64,000 bases of DNA from Steroidobacteraceae bacterium (GTDB taxonomy: Bacteria; Pseudomonadota; Gammaproteobacteria; Steroidobacterales; Steroidobacteraceae), in the NCBI GenBank assembly GCA_019634915.1, contig JAHCAN010000003.1:62001-126000 (forward strand). Reading direction: 5' to 3'. Each line of letters starts with the position of its first letter. Position 1 is the stretch's first letter. The position numbers were made by a program, and so were the translations under genes. The notes under the pieces are model-generated. The model was given only the letters and a program-made list of their open reading frames with translations, made no database searches and had not been told where the DNA came from. Shown here piece by piece: positions 35,717-44,673 of the stretch.

Positions 35717-36912
35717 ACAAAGTCGTCACGGTCAATCTGAACGGCAATGCCTACCAGGTCGAGGAAGTGGCCTACCAGGCGCTGCAGGGCTATCTCGACC
35801 AGGCGCGCGCGAAGCTCGCCGGCAACGTCGATTGCGCCGAGATCATGACGGATCTCGAGCAGGCGATAGCCGACAAGTGCGACACCTTCCTCGGCGCAAA
35901 CCACAATGTCGTGTCGGCCGCGGAGATGTCGCAGATTCTGCAGGAGATGGGCCCGGTCGAGGCGTCGCCCGAGCCGTCCGCTGCCGATCCCGCCGCCGAG
36001 GCGACCCAGGGCGGACCGGCGCCGGCCGCGCCGACGCGGCGCCTGTACCGGCTGCCCGACCAGGGCGTGTGCGGCGGCGTCTGCGCCGGCTTCGCCGCCT
36101 ATTTCAACGTCGATGTGGTCTGGGTACGCCTGATCTTCGTCGCGCTGGTCTTCTTCACCGGCGTCTGGTTCGCGATCTGGCTGGTCATGCTGTTCGTGAT
36201 GCCGCGCGCGACGACGCCGGAGGAAGTCGCGCTGGCGTACGGCGCGCCCTTCAACGCGCAGGATGTCATCAACCGCGCAAAAAAAAAGTATGAGGAATAC
36301 GGCAGCGCCGCCGCCGATTTCGGGCGCCGGCAATGGGCCCGTCACGAACCCGCGGTGAAGACCGCCGCCTCGAAGCTCAATCAGGTGGTCGACGACGTGA
36401 CTGCAAAGCTGCGCGACGGCCGGGCGCGCGATGGGCGCGCGGGCAGCATGCACCGTGCGGCCCGCCGCCGCAGAGCGGCGGCCCGTGCGCGCGCGGCGCA
36501 GCGGCCGGGCACCTCGGGCGGTGCCCAGGTGCTCGCCGGCATCGCGCTGCCGGTGCTGTCGATCGCCTCGGCCGCGCTGTTCGTCGCGCTGCTCGCAGCG
36601 CTACTGCTGCTGACCGACGATCGCTCGGTCGTCGGCTGGGTGCCGCAGATGCTGGGACCGGTCTGGCTCCTGCCGGTGCTGCTGCTGGTCGCGTACCTGA
36701 TCGTCGCGCTGCCGCTCGGTGCCGCGCGCAGCGCGTCGCGCCGTTACGCCAACGGCGGCAGGCACTTCGGATGGGCAAGCATCGTCGATGGACTGCTGTG
36801 GCTCGCGGTGGCGGCCGCGCTCGGCTGGGGTGCCTACGAATTCGTGCCGGGCGTGCAGTCGGCGATGATGCAGCTGTGCGCTGCGTCAGGCGGCCTGCTG
36901 GCGATGATCTAG
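35713..36912 (+). CDS. PspC-domain membrane protein
   Basis: 399 residues. N-terminal about 90 residues (MNKVVTVNLNGNAYQVEEVA, QAIADKCDTFL) match the cytoplasmic region common in PadR-linked PspC proteins. The PspC domain is at about 107-175: RRLYRLPDQGVCGGVCAGFA, FNVDVVWVRLIFVALVF and a second hydrophobic run. Lys/Arg-rich cytoplasmic stretches follow, then three to four membrane segments from about 270. PspC proteins sense membrane damage. A run of nine A at 36279-36287 lies at codons 189-192 and may cause slippage. Translationally coupled to padR. Ends in a 4-base overlap with the convergent peptidase gene. Confidence 0.9.
   Translation: MNKVVTVNLNGNAYQVEEVAYQALQGYLDQARAKLAGNVDCAEIMTDLEQAIADKCDTFLGANHNVVSAAEMSQILQEMGPVEASPEPSAADPAAEATQGGPAPAAPTRRLYRLPDQGVCGGVCAGFAAYFNVDVVWVRLIFVALVFFTGVWFAIWLVMLFVMPRATTPEEVALAYGAPFNAQDVINRAKKKYEEYGSAAADFGRRQWARHEPAVKTAASKLNQVVDDVTAKLRDGRARDGRAGSMHRAARRRRAAARARAAQRPGTSGGAQVLAGIALPVLSIASAALFVALLAALLLLTDDRSVVGWVPQMLGPVWLLPVLLLVAYLIVALPLGAARSASRRYANGGRHFGWASIVDGLLWLAVAAALGWGAYEFVPGVQSAMMQLCAASGGLLAMI
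36279..36287 (+). other. A9 run, candidate -1 slippage site in the PspC gene
   Basis: The frame reads GCA-AAA-AAA-AAG, containing the A-AAA-AAG slippery heptamer known from E. coli dnaX. A -1 slip here adds one Val codon and meets TGA at 36291-36293. No clear upstream Shine-Dalgarno stimulator was seen. Confidence 0.45.
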
Positions 36913-38180
36913 CCCGAGGCCCCGGCCACCGTGGCGGCGAGCAATACGATGTGCCGCGCCGTGTTCATCATGGCGGGCACGCTGGCCCACTCCCCGGCGG
37001 AACCGCGCTCACCGCCGCGTTCTCCGTGCAAGGCGATAGCCAGGCTGCCGCCTTCGATGGCTACGCGCATGTTGCAACATCCGCGGGCGTTGAATTCCGG
37101 CTCGTAGCCGAGGTGCTGCGACACGCCGCGGGCCGTCCGGGCGAGAGGCGAAGTCATCGCCCCGGCAATCTCCCCACCCATGGACTGGAAATCGGGAACC
37201 ATCTCCAGCCGGACGCCGGTCCGCGCTTCGACGCGAGCCAGCAGTGCCGCGATCTTCTGCGCGATCTCCTCGACCGCGGCTCGATCCTCTGAGCGCACAT
37301 CCAGGGAAAACCATCCGGTGCCTGGCCGGCGATTGAACGCCTCACCGCTGCGCAGGATGCCCACGTTGATGAAGGTCTCGTCGCTACGGGTCCGCTCCCG
37401 CTGCGCGAGAGCAAAGACCTCGTCCACGGCTTGCGCGATGGCATGGTTGACATTCGGCAGCGTCTGATCTGCCGTATGGCCTTCCTGCCCATGCGCGACG
37501 ATTCGCCACCAGGCCACCGCGCCGGCGCCGTTGTAATCGATCTGACGCCCATCCCCGAGCACCTCGACGAACGCAAGTGCACGGTCCTCGAGTTGCTCAT
37601 ACAACGCCTTCATGCCCTGCAGGCCGGTCTCCTCGCGAGCAACGGCGGCGAAAATCACGTCATGTCGCAAGCGCACGCCGGACGCCGCAAGCGCCTCGGC
37701 CGCCACCAGCATGGCAGCCACGGTCGATTGGATCTCGGTCGCCGGGCCAATGATGCGGTCGCCATCCCGTTGCGCGCGGACGCCCGAGCGCTGGAGGCTT
37801 TCGATCGCCGGCAGGTCGTCCAGCATCGTGACAAACACGAGCGCGCTGCCGGAGGTTCCGCGAAGGGCGCCAACGACATTTGGCGTACCGTCCAACCGCA
37901 CATCGACCAGGCCGATCTCGCGCATGCGGGCGGCCACTGCGGCCGCCCTATCGAACTCCCGGCCAGAGGGCGAGATGATGGATGCCAGCTCAATCAGCGT
38001 GGATGTCGCCCGGTCCTCCGCCGCATCCACTGCCTTCATCGCCTGCTGTACCTGCGTGTTGGCCAGGGCCACGTCGAGCGTCTGCGGCGCGACCGGTTGC
38101 GCGGCGATGGACGGCAGCGCGGCGATGCAGAGCATCGCAGCCAGGGTCGGAATGAGGGCTCGGCCGGGTCGCTTCTTCAT
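36909..38180 (-). CDS. Exported M20-like hydrolase with altered metal ligands
   Basis: 423 residues with a signal peptide (LIPTLAAMLCIAALPSIAAQ). The M20 fold is recognisable: VDAAEDRATSTLIELASI, AAVAREETGLQGM with the catalytic Glu pair, and the dimer-domain VAHGQEGHTAD. However the first zinc site reads VTMLDDLP, with Met119 where the family has His (HxD), the bridging Asp region reads GPATEIQST, and the last His is not obvious in RGSAGEWASV. So it may use another metal geometry or may bind rather than cleave. Its start overlaps the tetR stop (ATGA), so regulator and enzyme are made together; this suggests a role in generating or removing the TetR ligand or its precursor. Confidence 0.75.
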   Translation of the reverse strand: MKKRPGRALIPTLAAMLCIAALPSIAAQPVAPQTLDVALANTQVQQAMKAVDAAEDRATSTLIELASIISPSGREFDRAAAVAARMREIGLVDVRLDGTPNVVGALRGTSGSALVFVTMLDDLPAIESLQRSGVRAQRDGDRIIGPATEIQSTVAAMLVAAEALAASGVRLRHDVIFAAVAREETGLQGMKALYEQLEDRALAFVEVLGDGRQIDYNGAGAVAWWRIVAHGQEGHTADQTLPNVNHAIAQAVDEVFALAQRERTRSDETFINVGILRSGEAFNRRPGTGWFSLDVRSEDRAAVEEIAQKIAALLARVEARTGVRLEMVPDFQSMGGEIAGAMTSPLARTARGVSQHLGYEPEFNARGCCNMRVAIEGGSLAIALHGERGGERGSAGEWASVPAMMNTARHIVLLAATVAGASG

Positions 38181-39019
38181 GCGCGAGGCCCTCGTGCGAG
38201 AGCCCGGGTCCTGCCGGTCGTGCGAGTGCGCCCCGTGTCACGAGGCGCCACGTGGCCTGCGTTGTCCACACTCATGCCCAACCAGGTCACCAGCTCCTTC
38301 GCTGCCCGCGGCAGATTGGAAGGGGCCGGCATTCCGGGATGCAGGACATGCAGAAAAATGATGCTCGCGGCATCCGCCACCGTATCGTCGTCCGCATCGA
38401 GCTGCTTCAGCAGGGCATGAAAGCCGGAATCCGGATACACGATCAGCTTGCGTACGAGCTCATCCATCATGCTGCCCAGCATGTAGGCGACGAACAGTGC
38501 GGGGCCGTTGTCCGGCGCGATTCCGCGCCGCAACGAACTGCTCCTGGCAATCCGCTCGTACCACGTCTGGTTGCCCTTGCGGACCAGCTCGGCGAGGCGT
38601 GGATCTTCGTCACCGAGCTGCAGAACGCAGCGCATCAGCCCCGCATTGGCCCGGCAAACGGCGATCCACCGGCGGTTTGCCGCACGAATGGCATCGAACT
38701 GTGTGCGACCTCCGGCATCTGACCGGGGCCGCGCTTCCAGATCCAGGAACTCCTCGAGCAGCTCGCTGAGCACGGTGAGTGCTGCATCGGTCTTGTCGCG
38801 GAAGTAGACGTAGAACGAGCCCTCCGCGAGTCGCGCCCGGGCCGAGATGTCGGCAACGCGCATCGCGTGGTAGCCGTCACGCGCCAGGATTCTTGCGGTG
38901 GCGATCTTGAGACGTTGCCTGGTGCGCAGCCCTTTCTGCTTCGGCGGCGCGGTTCTCAACTGCCTCTCGAGATGCTCGATGAAGGAAAGCAGAGCGGGCG
39001 AGGTCTGCTGCTGATCCAT
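38177..39019 (-). CDS. TetR-family transcriptional regulator
   Basis: 280 residues, longer than the usual 190-220. HTH at about 30-75: RTRQRLKIATARILARDGY, MRVADISARARLAEGSFYVYF. Residues 80-235 form the helical ligand domain. An Arg/Thr-rich tail of about 45 residues follows and is atypical. It starts 35 bases from the palindrome at 39055-39074 and probably represses itself, the M20-like gene coupled to it, the divergent maoC gene and, through a second copy at 39637-39656, the receptor-hydrolase-transporter-ligase run. Confidence 0.9.
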   Translation of the reverse strand: MDQQQTSPALLSFIEHLERQLRTAPPKQKGLRTRQRLKIATARILARDGYHAMRVADISARARLAEGSFYVYFRDKTDAALTVLSELLEEFLDLEARPRSDAGGRTQFDAIRAANRRWIAVCRANAGLMRCVLQLGDEDPRLAELVRKGNQTWYERIARSSSLRRGIAPDNGPALFVAYMLGSMMDELVRKLIVYPDSGFHALLKQLDADDDTVADAASIIFLHVLHPGMPAPSNLPRAAKELVTWLGMSVDNAGHVAPRDTGRTRTTGRTRALARGPRA

Positions 39020-39054
39020 GGCGGCACTTTAGCCGGGTGATTGACAGGAAGCAA

Positions 39055-39074
39055 AAATGAGATCAACCTCATTT
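39055..39074. promoter_or_regulatory. Predicted TetR operator O1 (tetR-maoC gap)
   Basis: Perfect palindrome AAATGAG-N6-CTCATTT in the divergent gap. The spacer is ATCAAC. The ATG at 39057 that would extend maoC lies inside it and is unlikely to be a start. Confidence 0.75.
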
Positions 39075-39098
39075 ATAAGACCGGACCAGGGAGCTGCC

Positions 39099-39602
39099 GT
39101 GCCCAACTCGAAGATTCAGGCGATGTTCGAACAGATGCCGCTGGGCGAGCTGGTGGGCACTTCGCGCTGGATCACGGTCGATCAGTCGATGATCGATGCA
39201 TTCGGCCGCGCCACGCTGGATCCCGATCCGATGCACGTCGATCCGGAATGGGCAGCCGCGCATGGCCCGTTCGGCGGCACGATCGCCTTCGGGTTCCTGA
39301 CGATCTCGTTGCTGACCCACATGTTGCACGATGCACTGGGAGCGACGCCGAACCGCGATGCCTACGATAGCGGGTATTACCTCAACTACGGCTTCGACCG
39401 GCTGCGCCTGGTGTCACCGGTGCACAGCGGCCGGCGCGTGCGCGGTGTGTTTCGCCTGGCCGGGCGCGAGATCGACGAGCGGCAACGCTACGTCTCGAGG
39501 TTCGACTGCACCATCGAGATCGAGGGAGAAAAGAGACCTGCGCTGGTCGCCACTTGGCTCACCGTCTGGGTGCCGCCGGTGAAATCCGGCGCCGCCGCGT
39601 GA
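39099..39602 (+). CDS. MaoC-family (R)-specific enoyl-CoA hydratase-like protein
   Basis: 167 residues from a GTG with a GGGAG site six bases before it. Hot-dog fold with the hydratase motif: Asp41 and His46 in ATLDPDPMHVDPEWA, then GPFGGTIAFGFLTISLLTHM, the two catalytic residues and the overhang helix. It hydrates enoyl-CoA thioesters. Being the first gene right of the operator, and 72 bases before the receptor gene, it is likely part of the TetR regulon and acts after the CoA ligase encoded at the other end. Starting at the ATG in the operator would add 14 non-conserved residues. Confidence 0.88.
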   Translation: MPNSKIQAMFEQMPLGELVGTSRWITVDQSMIDAFGRATLDPDPMHVDPEWAAAHGPFGGTIAFGFLTISLLTHMLHDALGATPNRDAYDSGYYLNYGFDRLRLVSPVHSGRRVRGVFRLAGREIDERQRYVSRFDCTIEIEGEKRPALVATWLTVWVPPVKSGAAA

Positions 39603-39636
39603 GCGCCGGTGTGCCCCGGCGGTCGCATTTCCAAAA

Positions 39637-39656
39637 ATATGAGTTTGATCTCATTT
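39637..39656. promoter_or_regulatory. Predicted TetR operator O2 (before the receptor gene)
   Basis: ATATGAG-N6-CTCATTT, 19 bases upstream of the receptor start. Read on the other strand, AAATGAGATCAAACTCATAT, it matches O1 (AAATGAGATCAACCTCATTT) at 18 of 20 positions. Confidence 0.75.
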
Positions 39657-39674
39657 TTATTACAGGAGGAGACC

Positions 39675-41867
39675 ATGCCGGGAAGCGCATTGCGATGGGC
39701 TGTCGCACTGGTTCTTGCAACCGCAGGCGGGACGCTTGCGTACGCCCAGTCCACGGACTCCATGGGAACAAGCCTCCAGCTCGAGGAAATCGTCGTGACG
39801 GCGCGCAAGGTCGAAGAGAACATTCTCGAGACCCCGGTGTCGATCACCGCGTTCAACGCGGCTGCGATCGACAAGCTTGGCATGATCACGATCACCGATA
39901 TCGCGCTGCGCACGCCGGGGCTGAACTACGGAAACTTCGGCGACGCGAAGCTCTCGCCGACATCGTTGCGCGGCGTCGTCTCGAGCGCAGGTTCCGCCGG
40001 GCAGGACCCGGCGGTCGGCGTCTACGTCGACGACGTATTCATCGGGCAGGGTGCGGGCGCACCGCTGGATCTCTATGACATCGAACGCGTCGAGGTATTG
40101 CGCGGGCCGCAGGGCACGCTTTACGGCCGCAGCACGATCGGTGGCGTCATCAGCCTGACGACCCGGCGCCCGAGTGAGACCTTCGAGGGCTCGGCGGAAG
40201 TCACCTACGGCAACTATGACCAGGTGCGCGCGGCAGGCCTGCTCTCCGGCCCGCTGGTGGAAGGGGCCGTGTTCGGCAAGATCTCGGCGGTATATGACGA
40301 CCGGGACGGCACGACCGACAATCTCTGGCTGGACAGGCCGATCAACGACCAGCACCACTGGACGACCCGCGGCCAGTTGCTGTTCACACCCTCCGCCGAT
40401 ACCGAACTGCTGTTCACGGCCGAATATTTCAGGATCGATCAGCATCCGCTCGGCTTCGAGACGCTGCGATACGATGACGATCGGCTGTTGCCGCAGCTGC
40501 TCGATGCATTCGGGCTGCCGCGGAACGAGCGTCCCTACGATCGCAGGATCTATGCCAACCAGCAGTCCACCGAGACGCTCGAAGCATGGAGCGCTTCGGC
40601 CGTACTCGGCACGAAGTTCGGCGCGGCGGACTTCACCAGCATCACGGCCTATCGCACGCACGACTATTTCAGCCGCACGGATACGGATCGGTCTCCGGTC
40701 GACTTCATCTATGACGGCGATCCGGAGGACGTGCAGACCTTCTCGGAAGAAGCGCGACTCAGCTGGACGTCCGGCAATATCGACTGGCTCGTCGGCCTCT
40801 ACTTCTACGATCGTTCGGCCGGAAACAACAGCTTCATCGAAGTTGGTGCCGATCTCGCGTCCGTGTTCGGTGCGCCGGAGATCGCGGGGCTGCGCGTCGG
40901 GTCAGATGCGAATACTGACATCCGCAGCACCGCCGGTTTCGCCAGCGCGACCTGGCGAGTCGACGACAGGCTCGACTTCTCGCTGGGCGGGCGCTACACG
41001 CACGAGCGGCGGTCGATCGACTACGTACAGACGGACCCGCTCGACATCCTGGGCGGGTCGTTTTCGCTGAAGGCGAAGGAATCGTGGTCGCAGTTCACGC
41101 CGAGCGCTTCCGCCCGCTATCGGTTCACGCCGGCCGTGATCGGCTATGCCACCATCAGTGAAGGTTTCAAGAGCGGCGGCTACAACGACGCACTCGGCGA
41201 CGCCAACGGCATTGCATACGGCCCGGAGGGCGTCTGGAACTACGAGCTCGGGCTCAAGAGCGAATTGCTCGATCGCCGCGTCGTCACCAGCGTGGCGTTC
41301 TATTACATGGACTGGACCGACATCCAGATCACAGCCGACAATCCCGCGACGCCGATCTACGATCCGTCGATCCTGAATGCCGGCAGGGCCCATTCGGCCG
41401 GCATGGAATTCGAGCTGAACGTCGCCGCCACCGAAAGATTGACGCTCGGTTTCACGGCGTCCCTGCAGGACGCGAAGTACGACGAGGGCAACATGCCTGA
41501 TGGCGAGCCGCTCGACAGGATTCCGTTCGCTCCGCGCTACACGGGCAGTGTCAACGCCGCATACGTGATTCCGCTCGCAAGCGGCGAGCTGACGCTGGTC
41601 GGCGAAGCGCTGTTGCGCGGCGAATCCTGGCTGACGCCGGACAGCCAGCCCGATGGTCGCGTCGGCGACTATCAGCTGTATAACGCCAGATTGTCCTGGA
41701 AGGCGAGCAGCAAGCGATGGGGAGTCACGCTGTGGGGCAAGAACCTCACTGACGAGACCGTCAAGCAGCGCCTCTTCGATCTCTCCTTCCAGGATCTGGT
41801 CGGTCAGAAGCTCATCGTGCTGAACGACCCGCGGACCTACGGGCTGACCGTACGCTTCGATTTCTGA
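39675..41867 (+). CDS. TonB-dependent outer-membrane receptor of the TetR cassette
   Basis: 730 residues. Starts at an ATG with an AGGAGGA site four bases upstream. Signal peptide (WAVALVLATAGGTLAYAQ), TonB-box-like LEEIVVTARKVEE, plug (TPVSITAFNAAAI, TSLRGVVSSAG, VGVYVDDVFIGQG, IERVEVLRGPQGTLYGRS), barrel ending YGLTVRFDF. It should bring the cassette's substrate across the outer membrane. Operator O2 overlaps its promoter region. Followed 36 bases later by the serine hydrolase gene. Confidence 0.93.
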   Translation: MPGSALRWAVALVLATAGGTLAYAQSTDSMGTSLQLEEIVVTARKVEENILETPVSITAFNAAAIDKLGMITITDIALRTPGLNYGNFGDAKLSPTSLRGVVSSAGSAGQDPAVGVYVDDVFIGQGAGAPLDLYDIERVEVLRGPQGTLYGRSTIGGVISLTTRRPSETFEGSAEVTYGNYDQVRAAGLLSGPLVEGAVFGKISAVYDDRDGTTDNLWLDRPINDQHHWTTRGQLLFTPSADTELLFTAEYFRIDQHPLGFETLRYDDDRLLPQLLDAFGLPRNERPYDRRIYANQQSTETLEAWSASAVLGTKFGAADFTSITAYRTHDYFSRTDTDRSPVDFIYDGDPEDVQTFSEEARLSWTSGNIDWLVGLYFYDRSAGNNSFIEVGADLASVFGAPEIAGLRVGSDANTDIRSTAGFASATWRVDDRLDFSLGGRYTHERRSIDYVQTDPLDILGGSFSLKAKESWSQFTPSASARYRFTPAVIGYATISEGFKSGGYNDALGDANGIAYGPEGVWNYELGLKSELLDRRVVTSVAFYYMDWTDIQITADNPATPIYDPSILNAGRAHSAGMEFELNVAATERLTLGFTASLQDAKYDEGNMPDGEPLDRIPFAPRYTGSVNAAYVIPLASGELTLVGEALLRGESWLTPDSQPDGRVGDYQLYNARLSWKASSKRWGVTLWGKNLTDETVKQRLFDLSFQDLVGQKLIVLNDPRTYGLTVRFDF

Positions 41868-41903
41868 TCCGGCACTTCCGCGGACCCGGGGCAGGGGTAA
41901 AGC

Positions 41904-43268
41904 ATGCACATTGGAACAAGAGCCGTGGCGGCGCTCGCACTCGCGCTGGTACTCGCGAACAACGCTCCGGCCGGAACCGAGCCCCAGGCGCGCGAGTTGG
42001 CGGCCCGGGCAGCCCTGGATGCTCTCGTGACCCGGCTGGCAGACGCCGGCGGCGGTGGTGACACCGACCGGAACGCGCTCGTTCGCGTGGACGGCACACG
42101 CGACGGCTTCGCCCATGCCGCCGCGGCGGGACGCGCTCGCGTCGACGGCGTCGACCGCATGACCGCAGATCGACCGTTCTACGTCGCGAGCATCACGAAA
42201 TCGATGGTGGCCGCCCGGATCCTGCAGCTCGTGGAGGCGCACAGGCTGTCGCTCGATACGACTCTCGGCCAGGCAGGGCTCCTGCCTGCCGATGCACTTG
42301 AGCGTCTGCAGGTCTTCGAGGGGCGCAGCTACGGTGCGGGTATCACGGTCCGTCAACTGCTGTCACACCGCACCGGGCTTCGCGATGTGCTGCTCGATGA
42401 CCGCGAGAGCCTCTCCGGGGAGGTCGAGTCGGGGGTGGCTCCCGGCTCGATCGGCGGGATCTGGTCCAGCCAGATCGGGCGCTACCTGCAGTGCAGACAC
42501 GAGCCCGACATCTGCAATCCCGGTGAAGCCGCCGCGCTGTATCCAGCCCACCGCTGGAAGCCGTTCGATGCGGCCGCCTGGCAACGAGCCCCGGGGGATC
42601 GCGACGCCGGGCTGATCAACTTCTTCCTTGCCGAGATGGGGGATGCGGGCCTGTCTGCGCCGGGTACGGATTTTCACTATGCCGATACGAACTACATCCT
42701 GCTCGGAATGCTCATCGAGAAGCTCACGGGACACAGCCTGCATGCGGAACTGCGCGACAACCTGTTCAAACCGCTGGGCATGGATCACACCTATCTGAGC
42801 TACGCGCCCGACCCGGATGCCCGGCCGCGGGATCTCGCGCCCGCGGACTTCTGGATCGGTGACGTGGCCGTCGTCTCGAACCAGCTCGACCTGTCGTTCG
42901 ACTGGGCCGGCGGCGGCGTCGTGGCGACGGCCGCCGACCTCGACCGCTTCCTGCGGGGAATTGCCTCGGGCCTGATTTTCAAGAACGATGCATCCCGGGC
43001 CGCGATGCTCGATTGCATCGATACGCCCGGGCCACCGGACCAGCGGGGCGGCTACGGGTTCGGTATCCGCTGCCTGGAAACGGAATACGGACCCATGTGG
43101 GGACACTTCGGTGCCTGGGGAGCAGCGATGGTTTATTTCCCGGAGTACGACCTGAGCCTCACCGGCACCGTCGACCGGATGTCCGACAGCGCCGCCATGC
43201 AGGCGCTGGTATTCGATTCGATGCAGGCACTCGAGACTGCCGGCGTGATCAGGCGACAGCGCCACTGA
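41904..43268 (+). CDS. Serine hydrolase of the beta-lactamase class C/esterase family, exported
   Basis: 454 residues with a signal peptide (AVAALALALVLANNAPAG). Nucleophile Ser96 and Lys99 in YVASITKSM give the SxxK motif; the second motif is FHYADTNYILLGMLIEKL (Tyr base), and GHFGAWG near the end takes the KTG-like place. Such proteins are esterases, amidases or D-peptidases more often than true lactamases. In the periplasm it could split the imported conjugate before inner-membrane transport. A 65-residue insert between the first two motifs has a Cys pair (QCRHEPDIC). Same-strand neighbour of the receptor and transporter genes. Confidence 0.88.
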   Translation: MHIGTRAVAALALALVLANNAPAGTEPQARELAARAALDALVTRLADAGGGGDTDRNALVRVDGTRDGFAHAAAAGRARVDGVDRMTADRPFYVASITKSMVAARILQLVEAHRLSLDTTLGQAGLLPADALERLQVFEGRSYGAGITVRQLLSHRTGLRDVLLDDRESLSGEVESGVAPGSIGGIWSSQIGRYLQCRHEPDICNPGEAAALYPAHRWKPFDAAAWQRAPGDRDAGLINFFLAEMGDAGLSAPGTDFHYADTNYILLGMLIEKLTGHSLHAELRDNLFKPLGMDHTYLSYAPDPDARPRDLAPADFWIGDVAVVSNQLDLSFDWAGGGVVATAADLDRFLRGIASGLIFKNDASRAAMLDCIDTPGPPDQRGGYGFGIRCLETEYGPMWGHFGAWGAAMVYFPEYDLSLTGTVDRMSDSAAMQALVFDSMQALETAGVIRRQRH

Positions 43269-43281
43269 GCCGCTGCGCATC

Positions 43282-44673
43282 ATGAGCGCCCGCGCAACGC
43301 CAGCGGACACACCTGCCGTGAATGCGCAAGCGCAGCCCGGGTCCCTGAGCCGCCGGGTCCTGCTGGGCTACAGCTTCGGCTCACTCGGCACGGGGATCTA
43401 CTCCAGCACACCTGGCGTGCTGCTGCTGTACTTCATGACCGACACCCTCGGCATCCCGGCCTCCCTGGCTGCACTCGGCGTCGCGCTGCCGAAACTCTGG
43501 GACATGGTTGCCGACCCGCTGGTGGGCGGGCTCTCCGATCGCACCCGCAGCCGCTGGGGTCGGCGCCGCCCCTGGCTGCTCGCCGGCAGCCTGCTCATGT
43601 TCCTGAGCTACGTCTTCCTGTTCACGGTTCCGGAGTTTGCGGACCCGGGAGCGAGCTTTCTGTACGTCACCGGCATGTTCACGCTGACGGCAACCGCCTA
43701 CGCAATCTTCGCCGTGCCGTATACGGCGATGGCCGCCGAGATGAGCGACTCCAGCCGCGAGCGGGTGCGGATCATGGCGTACCGGATGACACTGATGCTG
43801 CTCGGCGTGCTCACCGGGTCCGCGCTCGCGCCTCTGCTGGTGGCGGCATTTGGCGGAGGCCGCGCGGGCTATGCTGCCATGTCGGTCATCGTGGGCACGG
43901 CGGCGGCCGGCACGATGCTGCTGTCCTTCCTCGCGACACGCGGTCTCAGGCTGCGCGAACAGCCTGTCGACCATGGCAGCAGATGGTCCGAGCAGCTGGG
44001 TCTGGCGCTGCGCAACCGGAAGTTCCTGCTGCTCGTCAGCGTATACCTCGTGCAGCTGCTCGCGATCGGCACGATGACCGCGGCGACGCCCTACTTCGTC
44101 GTCCACGTGCTTGGGCACGGTGAGGCGCTGATCGGCATGATCTTCTTCGTGCTCATGGGCGTCGGCGTGATCTCGATGGGAGCATGGTCCGCAATCGCGC
44201 GCCGCATCGGCAAGAAGCGGGCCTATGTGGTGGCCACGGTGCTGTACGCCGCGGCCAGCCTCGGGCTGCTCGGGGTCCACTCGACGGACAATGCCTGGTC
44301 GCTGTATCTCCCGCTCACCGCCATGGGCTTTGCCTTCGGTGCGCAGCAGATGTTGCCTTTCGCCATGCTGACCGACGTGATCAATGCGGATGCCGATGCA
44401 CACGGCATGCGACGCGAGGGGCTGTTGTCCGGTCTCTGGGTCGCGAGCGAGAAGGCGGGGCTCGCGCTGGGTCCTCTGCTCGCCGGACTGACGCTGCACT
44501 TCGCCGGCTTCGTCGAGAGCACCGGGCCCACGGTCGTGCAATCGTCCGGGGCGCAGACGGGCATCAGGGTGGCCTACTGTGTGCTTCCGGCGATCGCCAT
44601 GGTGGGCAGCCTGCTGGTGCTGAGGCTGTATCGCCTCGACGAGGGCGAGCAGGAATCAACCGGGCGAGCGTGA
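43282..44673 (+). CDS. MFS transporter, GPH (glycoside-pentoside-hexuronide) cation symporter type
   Basis: 463 residues, twelve membrane segments. GPH-family signatures: YSFGSLGTGIYSS, LWDMVADPLVGGLSDRTRS then RWGRRRPWLL, and the mid-protein repeat. GPH carriers take up sugars, glycosides or sulfoquinovose-like organic anions with H+ or Na+. It lies 13 bases after the hydrolase gene and overlaps the ligase start by one base, so it probably carries the hydrolysed product inward. Confidence 0.9.
   Translation: MSARATPADTPAVNAQAQPGSLSRRVLLGYSFGSLGTGIYSSTPGVLLLYFMTDTLGIPASLAALGVALPKLWDMVADPLVGGLSDRTRSRWGRRRPWLLAGSLLMFLSYVFLFTVPEFADPGASFLYVTGMFTLTATAYAIFAVPYTAMAAEMSDSSRERVRIMAYRMTLMLLGVLTGSALAPLLVAAFGGGRAGYAAMSVIVGTAAAGTMLLSFLATRGLRLREQPVDHGSRWSEQLGLALRNRKFLLLVSVYLVQLLAIGTMTAATPYFVVHVLGHGEALIGMIFFVLMGVGVISMGAWSAIARRIGKKRAYVVATVLYAAASLGLLGVHSTDNAWSLYLPLTAMGFAFGAQQMLPFAMLTDVINADADAHGMRREGLLSGLWVASEKAGLALGPLLAGLTLHFAGFVESTGPTVVQSSGAQTGIRVAYCVLPAIAMVGSLLVLRLYRLDEGEQESTGRA

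Noticed and set aside
39057-39098. Upstream ATG start for the MaoC gene
   Set aside because: It lies inside the TetR operator palindrome, lacks a ribosome site, and adds residues outside the family; the GTG at 39099 has GGGAG upstream.
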